NCBI GenBank assembly: GCA_958295885.1
Contig: OY282380.1
Span: forward strand, 3,286,001 to 3,350,000
DNA from: Arenicellales bacterium
GTDB lineage: Bacteria; Pseudomonadota; Gammaproteobacteria; Arenicellales; JAJDZL01
Direction: 5' to 3'
DNA length: 64,000 nucleotides
Part shown: one piece after another, positions 28,425 through 35,566 of the stretch
Position numbering within the stretch: position 1 is the first letter of the stretch
Layout: each line of letters opens with the position of its first letter
The notes under the pieces: model-generated
Told to the model about the DNA's origin: nothing
The model's database searches: none
What the model saw: the letters and a program-made list of their open reading frames with translations, nothing else
Position numbers and translations under genes: made by a program

Positions 28425-29207
28425 ATGAGCAGTGGTGCTGTCGCAATAATTGTTGGCTCTCGGTCAGATGTCTTGCTTTCTCAGCTTAGTGTTTCCTCAG
28501 AGTCAAGTTCAAAGACACCGTTCGGTGAATCTTCCTCCAAAATTCAGCGAGGCAAATTCCACGACTACGAGGTGCTGGTTCTGTATCGGCATGGGGTCGA
28601 GCACACAATTCCACCGCACAAAATAAACTATCGAGCGAATATCTGGGCACTTTCTCAGCTGAATCCCAAAGCGGTCATCGGCATCAATACGGTCGGGGGA
28701 ATTCGTTCTGACTTAAAGCCGGGTGATCTGATGTTGCCGCATCAATTGATTGATTACACTTGGGGGCGTTCGTGGACGTTTTTCGACGATCAGGTCGGAC
28801 ATTTGGAATTCACTGCCCCATATTCGACTCAAGTCAGAAATTCTGTGCTGCAGGCTTCTGCAAACTGCGGAATTTCTATTGTGGACGGTGGAGTTTATGC
28901 CATTTTCCAAGGGCCTCGTTTTGAAACGCCCGCAGAAATTGATCGAATTGACCGTGACGGTGGTGATGTTGTCGGAATGACGGGAATGCCTGAAGCCGCA
29001 TTGGCGGCGGAATTGAATTTGTGCTATGCGTGCATAAACTTAATCGTGAATCCAGCTGCTGGCCGCAGTCCTGTGCAAATCAGTTTTGGAGAAATTAAAG
29101 AGGCTCAGAAGAAAGGGTGCGAAGATTTGAATGTTCTTCTAAAGGAGACCCTTCAGATACTGGCATCGGTCCGAGAAATTGTTCCTGAAACTAAAGTCTT
29201 TCGCTAG
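28425..29207 (+). CDS. mtiP: S-methyl-5'-thioinosine phosphorylase (MTAP/PNP family)
   Basis: Purine nucleoside phosphorylase of the MTAP/PNP family, 260 residues. Seen are the phosphate-site histidine motif YRHGVEHTIPPHKINYRAN, GINTVGGIRSDLKPGDLMLP, the substrate Phe/Glu block IFQGPRFETPAEI, DVVGMTGMPEAALAAEL, and a base-binding loop VNPAAGRS. An Asn here, rather than the Asp found in adenine-specific MTAP, suits 6-oxopurines such as methylthioinosine. With the deaminase at 15221-16540 it would complete MTA to methylthioinosine to hypoxanthine plus methylthioribose-1-phosphate, as shown in Pseudomonas. Specificity is inferred. Confidence 0.85.
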   Translation: MSSGAVAIIVGSRSDVLLSQLSVSSESSSKTPFGESSSKIQRGKFHDYEVLVLYRHGVEHTIPPHKINYRANIWALSQLNPKAVIGINTVGGIRSDLKPGDLMLPHQLIDYTWGRSWTFFDDQVGHLEFTAPYSTQVRNSVLQASANCGISIVDGGVYAIFQGPRFETPAEIDRIDRDGGDVVGMTGMPEAALAAELNLCYACINLIVNPAAGRSPVQISFGEIKEAQKKGCEDLNVLLKETLQILASVREIVPETKVFR

Positions 29208-29224
29208 CAGGACGGCTCAAACTT

Positions 29225-29872
29225 TTACGGACGAACCAAAGAAACGATGACACCGAATTTGGGGTGGTCAAAATAGTGAATTTCATTGATGTATACACGC
29301 CGTCGTTCATTCAAATGATATTCAAACTCAGGGGCATACAATACAATCAAGTCAGTCAGCGACACTCTATCTTTCACAACATCCCGCAGCGGCTTGTAGA
29401 ACGCGTTCACTTCGAACTGAATCTGCTGCTGAACTTCAAACAGCGAAACTTCGCCGGACAGCAGTTTTCGTGGGGAAAACACAAGATTCGGGTAGTCGAT
29501 CTCCAAAAGAACCGGATTGGTTCTTGATTTTGGGACAGGTTCTTGAATCCAGCTCAAGTAATTCAATATTTCAAAATCAGCATGAGCTTCCAATGCATTC
29601 GCGATCTCAGTCAATCTTTCAGCTGCGACGGGCAAATTGGTAAAAGCGCGGTCCAGTTCACTGTCAATTTCGTCAGTCTTCTCGATTCGAATTATTTCTT
29701 CTGGTTTCTCAAAAATTTCCCCATTTGAATCTTTCGTACTAAGATTCGCAAATACGATGACTTCGACGTGCACTGTCGCAGCATAGGCGGAAGTCGAAAA
29801 GACAAGTAAAGCCACGAAACTTCCCCACTTCAGAGATTTCCACGAAATAAATGATTTCAATATGATTTTCAT
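29225..29872 (-). CDS. csiV: CsiV-family envelope protein
   Basis: 215 residues. N-terminal signal or anchor helix (KWGSFVALLVFSTSAYA), then VHVEVIVFANLS, the start signature of the CsiV family (PF10972). The C-terminus RRRVYINEIHYFDHPKFGVI is the other conserved block. CsiV was first described in Vibrio cholerae as a secreted peptidoglycan-binding protein affecting cell envelope sensitivity. Convergent with mtiP. The usual neighbour mfd is not seen. Confidence 0.82.
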   Translation of the reverse strand: MKIILKSFISWKSLKWGSFVALLVFSTSAYAATVHVEVIVFANLSTKDSNGEIFEKPEEIIRIEKTDEIDSELDRAFTNLPVAAERLTEIANALEAHADFEILNYLSWIQEPVPKSRTNPVLLEIDYPNLVFSPRKLLSGEVSLFEVQQQIQFEVNAFYKPLRDVVKDRVSLTDLIVLYAPEFEYHLNERRRVYINEIHYFDHPKFGVIVSLVRP

Positions 29873-31406
29873 TCGATTATCGAGAGCATTGATCCAGATT
29901 GTAATTTTCTCGCATTTCAGGAATTTAATTTTGCAAAATGGATTGTTTAAGCACTCTCAGGCTACGGGGCTGATCTACTTGAGTCATCTGCAGCAAAGCT
30001 AAATTTATCCATATTTTTCCGAACCGTTTCCGGTTGGTGTAGTTTAGGAACCCCCAACTGATAAGCTTCCAAAGTCTGGCTGTTGCTTTCGGCGAACACA
30101 TTCTTTTGTGTGAGGTGAAAAAGTCATGTGTGGCCGGAGCAGCGCAGGTGATGTCCATAAAGTTGGGCACAACACATTATGTCATACAACTGTAAACATG
30201 ACTGCCTTCCAAGCTTTTATATGGCACAAAGCGTTCAATATCAACTCATGCTCCATCCTTTCAAGTCCGTGCTGGCTGAATGGTTCGTTTACGCTGCTCA
30301 CCAAATTTAGCAATTTTTCCCGACTTTGACTGCTTTATTGTTTAACCGATTGATTTAATTGTACCTAACTTGGAAATTACGTACTGCATTTTTAGTTGGA
30401 AGTGTCCCAACGCATTTGCAACCTGGCAGAGGCGCTGCGTTCAGGGCGTCTCATCGCTTCGTTGTACTTTTGTGAGCCCTTTCCCATCACCACTGGAACT
30501 GAATTTCGTTGCATGCCATAGCAGCTTTGCGATTTACCCTGGCATCAGATCGCGGCAGAATTCACCGGGAGCCAACATGATGCAGGCGCAATCCCCCAAA
30601 TTAATGGAATAGGCTGTGGAAGCTTTACTCCCGAAACTGCCTTGAATCGATGGACTGCTACTGAACGCTGCGAATGGCATCAATGAAGACCGAACCGCGG
30701 TCGCCAATTTATTGATGGAACGATTTCTCGTTTCCCCTTTTGGAAACTGATTGAAGAGGCCGGCGCATGTGCCGAATTCAACCCGTTAGAGATAACGTGA
30801 ACGAGTAGCGAAATGCACCACGGTCTTGAGTCCGAGGGTTCACCTTACTGCCATTTGCTCCATCTCCAATTTATTTACCGCGCCAATGGCGGAATTACTT
30901 CGATGGAGCCAAAATTTCTGGACCTGGCAAAGTTGACATCCTGCGTTGCAGTCCACAATGCGGTGGCTCGTTACACTGGAATAACCGAGTGCAGACGTTC
31001 TTGATGGAGTGATTGGTCGGCTGCCTATTCTTCGAGTATTGATCGTTTCGTCAATGAAAATTGGGTCTGTGCGCGAATATGAAATTAAATCGCGCGGGTT
31101 CATCAGGTTTGAAAAACAGATGCCGACGAATAATTTCGCGACAAAATCAGATCAGCAGCATGAATTGGGCGAAGATGGCTGTTACAGGAGCAGCACTTGT
31201 TTAGGTCAGAGTGCAATTTGCGTGTTCGCTCAGCTGCAGGGTTGTGAGTGCATCGGCTAGGTCGGTATGTCGCACAGACTTTAATCCTTATTGAAGATCA
31301 CGCTCACAATCGTGGTTTGGAGATGATAGTTGAGATGCCTCTCAACAGAATTGCTCAAAAAAAGCAGTACTGGGAATTTTTACGAAAAATAAAAACAAAT
31401 CTATAT
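29873..31406. other. 1.5 kb without a recognisable gene; eroded coding DNA
   Basis: No intact gene. Several stretches look protein-like but change frame or meet stops. On minus at about 30190-30330 a frame reads EKLLNLVSSVNEPFSQHGLE. On plus at about 30520-30660 (IAAEFTGSQHDAGAIPQING) and 30870-31000 (ISGPGKVDILRCSPQCGGSL). I cannot assign a family to any of them. Confidence 0.5.
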
Positions 31407-31435
31407 AATAATGATAATGCATATCATTATTATTA
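31407..31435 (+). promoter_or_regulatory. Fur box upstream of the imelysin gene
   Basis: AATAATGATAATGCATATC (31407-31425) matches the 19-base Fur consensus at 15 of 19 positions, and a second overlapping half-site run ATCATTATTATTATT follows. It ends 20 bases before the imelysin ATG, so iron-bound Fur would repress the gene. Inference from sequence only. Confidence 0.7.
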
Positions 31436-31454
31436 TTAAAACGAGACCAATACT

Positions 31455-32714
31455 ATGAAAAAATTCTTAAAAAATTTCTTTTGGGGAGGAATTGTCTTAC
31501 TGTTTGCGCAATCTGCAATCGCAGAAGTTTCAGAAAGTGACGTTCTCTCACACTACGCGGACATCGCACATGCAAAATATCAAGACTCATTAAGCACGGC
31601 GCTTGATTTGCAGAATGCTGTGATCACGTTCATCGAAACACCGAACGAAGACAATCTAATCGCCGCCAGGGAAGCATGGGTAACGGCGCGTGTGCCGTAT
31701 CAGCAGAGTGAAGTTTACCGTTTTGGCAATGTTATTGTTGATGACTGGGAAGGCAAAGTAAACGCATGGCCCCTAGACGAAGGTTTAATTGACTACGTTG
31801 ATGCGGGATATGGTGTTGACTCTGAAGAAAATCCGGCCTATACCGCCAATGTAGTGGCAAACGCTTCGTTTGTATACTCGGGAAGTACGATCAACGCTGC
31901 AGAAATTTCGATGGAACTGCTTGCAAATACTCTACATGAACTCGGCGGGGTAGAAGCCAATGTAGCTACAGGCTACCATGCCATAGAATTTCTCCTTTGG
32001 GGACAAGACTTGAATGGCACAGGGCCTGGAGCTGGTGCCAGACCGGCTTCGGATTATGACGTGGCGAACTGTTCAGTTGGAAACTGTGAACGCAGGGCCA
32101 GCTACCTGAGAGTTGTAACTGACCTCTTGATTGATGACTTAACGTGGATCGTTGCACAGTGGGCACTAGAAGGCGAAGCGCGCCAACAAGCAATGGAAGG
32201 CGGTTTATCAGTGATTTTTACTGGTATGGGAAGTTTGTCTTATGGAGAACTGGCTGGGGAACGTATGCAGCTTGGTTTGCTGCTAAATGATCCGGAAGAA
32301 GAACACGACTGCTTTAGTGACAACACTCATTTTTCACATTACTACGACGCACTCGGCATTCGAAACGTTTATCTCGGTGAATACAAGCGTCTTGATGGGA
32401 GCGTGCTTTCTGGACCTAGCCTATCGAGCTTGGTAGCCTCTGCTTCGCCAGAAGCTGATATGACCCTGCGCAAGCAGCTGGATGCTACGATTGAAAATAT
32501 GGGAGCGCTTGTTGTCCGTGCGACAGACGTCGAAAGATATGATCAGATGATTGGTGAGGGTAACATGGACGGAAACTCTACTGTGCAAGATGCGATTGAT
32601 GCACTTAAAAATCAGACTTCTGCCATTGAAAGCGCAGTTGCAGCACTTGGATTGGATTTGATGGAATTTGAAGGTTCCGACAGCCTTGATGATCCAGAAG
32701 CAGTATTTCAATAA
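31455..32714 (+). CDS. irpA: Imelysin-family (IrpA-type) iron-regulated protein
   Basis: Exported protein of 419 residues. Signal peptide residues 1-23 (FWGGIVLLFAQSAIA). The imelysin/M75 signature GxHxxE is present as GYHAIEFLLWGQD, with a further FSDNTHFSHYYDALGIRNVY stretch typical of IrpA proteins. These proteins are surface or periplasmic, iron-regulated and linked to iron uptake; the exact chemistry is unknown. A Fur box precedes the gene. Its usual partners (di-heme oxidoreductase, second imelysin, DUF1513 protein) are found on the opposite strand at 38068-41700, so the set has been split. No terminator is evident downstream. Confidence 0.9.
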   Translation: MKKFLKNFFWGGIVLLFAQSAIAEVSESDVLSHYADIAHAKYQDSLSTALDLQNAVITFIETPNEDNLIAAREAWVTARVPYQQSEVYRFGNVIVDDWEGKVNAWPLDEGLIDYVDAGYGVDSEENPAYTANVVANASFVYSGSTINAAEISMELLANTLHELGGVEANVATGYHAIEFLLWGQDLNGTGPGAGARPASDYDVANCSVGNCERRASYLRVVTDLLIDDLTWIVAQWALEGEARQQAMEGGLSVIFTGMGSLSYGELAGERMQLGLLLNDPEEEHDCFSDNTHFSHYYDALGIRNVYLGEYKRLDGSVLSGPSLSSLVASASPEADMTLRKQLDATIENMGALVVRATDVERYDQMIGEGNMDGNSTVQDAIDALKNQTSAIESAVAALGLDLMEFEGSDSLDDPEAVFQ

Positions 32715-32936
32715 TTTCATGACTTTTTTTCTCTGATCTAATTCACTAAGTTAACAGGTGAACTCTGTTTGGCAGCCAGATATCCAATGCGCTTCATGAA
32801 GAATTGAATTTCGTATGTCTTTGCAAGTCAGAATTTAAGTGATATTCAAGTGATTGAGTCCGAAAAATAAGTTTTAAGCGTCCGATCGGCTGAGGCGCTG
32901 GTGGTATGCCACATCGTTAAATGTTCGCAGTTTGTT

Positions 32937-33162
32937 ACCATAGTCTTCCGATTTGGTAGAGACGTAAGTAATTTAGAGTTGGCTTCCGCCCGAATGAGCG
33001 GATGCCAACTCCGGTCGTGCTTTCTTCAGCCGCGCTTCATGCTCCGACAAGAGATGTTCTTTCTTTTCTTCAGTGTAAATCACTTTACTCATCTTAGACT
33101 TCTCTCCAGTTCTTAGGTAAACTCTATCATTAAAGTGTCTCTACATTATCGGGGTAATACCA
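32937..33162 (-). mobile_element. MITE-like derivative of the adjacent IS3 element
   Basis: About 226 bases. The right end (minus-strand reading) TGGTATTACCCCGATAATGT with AGAGACACTT is nearly identical to the outer end of the IS3 element 600 bases to the right. The left end carries the inverted partner core CCGATTTGGTAGAGAC at 32949-32964. Inside, from an ATG at 33092, a 39-codon frame MSKVIYTEEKKEHLLSEHEA is a diverged copy of the OrfA N-terminus, then stops in a hairpin. It abuts and truncates OrfB of the IS3 element. Non-autonomous if mobile at all. Confidence 0.6.
32977..33010. repeat. Imperfect 13-bp hairpin inside the MITE
   Basis: AGTTGGCTTCCGC and GCGGATGCCAACT, one T-T mismatch, eight-base loop. 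It contains the end of the small OrfA-derived frame and may protect against read-through transcription. Confidence 0.6.
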
Positions 33163-33393
33163 ATTCACGCTCGCTTTGACCCCATTTCTGCGCAATTGAG
33201 CCGTAATGCGAGGCGCACCATAAGTCCAATTGCTGTCGATCAAAATCCCACGAATCGCCCCTAGCAACTTCTCATTTTCCTGCGCACGCCGACTTGGCGG
33301 GCGCTGGTGCCACCGGTAATAGCCCGATTCTGAAATCTCCAGTACCCGGCAAATCAGACGCACAGTGAAGTTTTTGCGCTCCGTTTCGATCAA
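33163..33393 (-). pseudogene. IS3-family OrfB, 5' fragment
   Basis: About 77 residues of OrfB: ETERKNFTVRLICRVLEISE, SGYYRWHQRPPSRRAQEN and WTYGAPRITAQLRRNGVK. It breaks off at NGVKAS where the MITE end begins. The whole DDE catalytic domain is missing. Confidence 0.85.
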
Positions 33394-33686
33394 GGCGTAC
33401 GCCTGGTTCCACCACCAGCGGTCGCACCCTCGGCAGCGAACCAGGCTGCAGCTTTTTTTAAGAACGCATTTTCCTGTTCCAACTGCTGTACCCGACGCTG
33501 CAGGCTTCGCAGCTTCGCAGTTTCACCTTCGCTTGACTCCGGCTCACTCAGCGCCGTCTTGGCTTGACGCTTCCAGTTCTGGATCGTGGTCGCCGACGGC
33601 TCGTATCTGCGAGCCAGTTCCCGCACTGATAACCCAGCTTCATGCTCGGCTAAGATATGCGCTTTCAACTTCTCCGAGTAGATCAC
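33390..33686 (-). CDS. IS3-family OrfA
   Basis: 98 residues, GTG start 11 bases after AGGAGG. The helix-turn-helix is at residues 8-40 (SVRELARRYEPSATTIQNWK), then a leucine-zipper region (LRSLQRRVQQLEQENAFLKK). A run of seven A on the minus strand (33459-33453) after the FL of FLKK is the -1 frameshift site. The OrfB frame is open from that point, as needed to make the OrfAB transposase. Confidence 0.85.
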   Translation of the reverse strand: MIYSEKLKAHILAEHEAGLSVRELARRYEPSATTIQNWKRQAKTALSEPESSEGETAKLRSLQRRVQQLEQENAFLKKAAAWFAAEGATAGGGTRRTP

Positions 33687-33768
33687 TCTACACCTCCTGG
33701 ACTTTCAGCCATATATAAGGTTCACTCTATCATAAAGTGTCTCTACTTTATCGGGGTAGGACCAATGT

Positions 33769-34500
33769 GTGAAGTATCCCACAGACGTAGGACAGTTACG
33801 CGATGCGACGCGTTGCATGGTGCGCGAGACGGCGCGGGCTGCGAAGCAATGCGGACTGGAAGGCTGGCGTCAGCACAAGAAATTACTGAAAGAGTTAATG
33901 AAAGTCGTTCAATCGCGTACGCGATTCGCGTGTGTGGCGGAAAAAGCGCAAGGTGAGGCGTTATCTTGCCCATTGACAGTTGATGCTGGAGCGTTCCCAA
34001 GCGACAGCAGCTGAGCTCAAAAGCAGCGACGGCCAACTTCCGCTCTCGCTACAGATCACTGAGAATTATCAGGCACATGCATTGCGTCAAATCGATCAGG
34101 TGAGGCGTAGGTTGCTGGATGGCGAAAAGATTCCGCACTAGGAAAATGTGTTTTCGATTTTCGAACCGCACACCCGCTGGATTAAAAAAAGCAAAGCCGG
34201 CGTGCCGGTAGAGTTGGGGGTGCCGGTGTGCATCTTAGAGGATCAAGATCAGTTCATCCTGCATCATGAGATTCTGTGGAAAGGCTCGGGTGTGGATGTG
34301 GCGGTGCCGATGGTGGCGGCGACGCAGGCGCGGTTTTCAGATTTGCGGATGGTGAGTTTTGACAAGGGATTTCACGGTACGGACAACCGTCGACGATTGG
34401 ATGAGATGCTGGAGCTCAATGCACTGCCAGGCAAGGGATACTTGAGTCAAGAGAATTGGGTGCGCGAACAGGTGCTGAATTCGAGGCGGCGGCGATGGAG
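33769..34500 (+). pseudogene. ISNCY-type transposase remnant, middle part
   Basis: Plus-strand remnant of the same family as 8266-9055. VKYPTDVGQLRDATRCMVRE and ETARAAKQCGLEGWRQHKKL are open to 34011. After stops and frame changes comes EKVFSIFEPHTRW-type sequence from 34148 (VELGVPVCILEDQDQFILHH, SFDKGFHGTDNRRRLDEML, NALPGKGYLSQE). It begins at the IS3 junction and is cut at about 34495. It holds the segment that is deleted from the 8.3-9.1 kb copy. Confidence 0.8.
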
Positions 34501-34610
34501 GCGACCGGAGTATACTGGCAGCGTCCATTTGATGCGCTGTGCGATGCTGGCATTTTAAGCGATGTTGCTTTTCACTGTATGCAATTTCTGTCTGTTTCTC
34601 CGGCTGCTAA
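34495..34610 (+). pseudogene. IS110-family transposase fragment
   Basis: A short frame reads MEATGVYWQRPFDALCDAGI, the conserved start of the region after the DEDD domain of IS110 transposases (EATGVYWKP, followed by AG). It directly joins the ISNCY remnant. Only about 20 residues are recognisable. Confidence 0.5.
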
Positions 34611-34623
34611 CAGGTGGTTGCCA

Positions 34624-35001
34624 TCATCTGGCGGAATCAACGATAGAGACCAAAACGGCAACTAACTTTGTCATATCTGTTGATTTCGCGACATAGGCAT
34701 CTGCTCCAACCCTACGGCTCTCAAGCCGAGATTCCCAGTCGTTGAACCCGGACCAAATCAAAATAGGAACGTCGTGCACTTCCTTACGCAGTTTCTTCAC
34801 CAAATCAAGACCCACTGTTGGTTCATTCGGCAAGTCGTCCAATCCTAAATCAACAATGACAGCGACGTATCTGCTTTCGCGACTGAGCTGCAGCCCTTCA
34901 GCACTGTTATGAGCTAAGTCGACTTCAATGCCCGCTTCCTGCAAAGTTGAATTTACGCGCCTTCGCTTCCGGTCCAAATCCTCAACCACTAAAGCACGCA
35001 T
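34624..35001 (-). CDS. Stand-alone response regulator receiver domain
   Basis: 125-residue single-domain receiver. The phosphoacceptor Asp is in VAVIVDLGLDD, acidic residues are in VVEDLDRKR, a switch Ser lies in ILIWSGFND, and the conserved Lys is in YVAKSTD. No output domain and no kinase gene nearby, so its partner is unknown. It lies between insertion sequence remnants, with about 680 bases of non-coding or broken DNA upstream. The frame is fully open; it may be intact but isolated. Confidence 0.85.
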   Translation of the reverse strand: MRALVVEDLDRKRRRVNSTLQEAGIEVDLAHNSAEGLQLSRESRYVAVIVDLGLDDLPNEPTVGLDLVKKLRKEVHDVPILIWSGFNDWESRLESRRVGADAYVAKSTDMTKLVAVLVSIVDSAR

Positions 35002-35415
35002 ACAACTCCCCCTAATTTCAAATTTTCCGTTTTCACAACTCTAACAGATTCTACGTTTTTTCCTGACACAATACACTGTGCATTAAACATGAAAAGTAAA
35101 CCAAACCGGTCAATGCAAGCGCGTGCGCATTCATTTGCTCCTTGAACAAAGAAATCCCTAATTCAAAAACTGAACAGCGAAACATTGCTAAATTCAGCTT
35201 TTACTCCATAAGCGGATTCACTCGATTGGTGAAATACGCAAACTGGCGCAAGAGCCAAGGCTAATGAAAACTCTACACACCGTATCCTCAAAAATATCAA
35301 ATCCAGTTCAGTTCACGCACCATGCGGCTGCCGTGGATGAGTTTCAGGGAATTTTCCAAAACTGTCATGACGACGCTCCAGAAAGGCACCATTTCATTTA
35401 AGCGGTGTTTGCTGT
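35002..35415. other. Intergenic, no gene supported
   Basis: About 410 bases between the receiver gene and the displaced end of the DUF1513 gene. On minus a 23-codon frame MTVLENSLKLIHGSRMVREL follows the DUF1513 stop but is too short to call. Confidence 0.45.
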
Positions 35416-35566
35416 TCACTGAATTGATGTCGCCGACAGGTGATTATCCCACCGGCTCAACCGAAAGCGATTCAGGTCTAATTCTTTAACTTCGTCAGTC
35501 AATGCATTCAGGATTGCAACGACTCCTGCGCCACTGCTAACGACAAACTGACCGGGGACCGTCCCT
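35416..35566 (-). pseudogene. DUF1513 gene, 3' part cut off by the IS4 element
   Basis: Minus-strand frame PGQFVVSSGAGVVAILNALT, then RLSRWDNHLSATSIQ and a TGA at 35418-35416. SSGxG and WDNHL are the C-terminal signatures of DUF1513 proteins. If the 2.5 kb element and one copy of the 10-base repeat are removed, this frame continues exactly in phase from CGLSQGTV at 38068, giving a complete gene. Confidence 0.85.
35557..35566. repeat. Target site duplication, left copy
   Basis: GACCGTCCCT directly before the element's left end; the same ten bases follow its right end at 38068-38077. Confidence 0.85.

Larger units (their letters stand above)
33163..33768 (-). mobile_element. Truncated IS3-family element
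   Basis: The outer end lies at about 33735-33768 (minus reading TTGGTCCTACCCCGATAAAG). OrfA is intact and the first part of OrfB is present, cut at 33163 by a MITE-like copy of the same IS end. On its right the element sits directly against an ISNCY-type transposase gene at a point inside that gene, as expected for insertion into it. Without the OrfB catalytic core it cannot move by itself. Confidence 0.82.
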
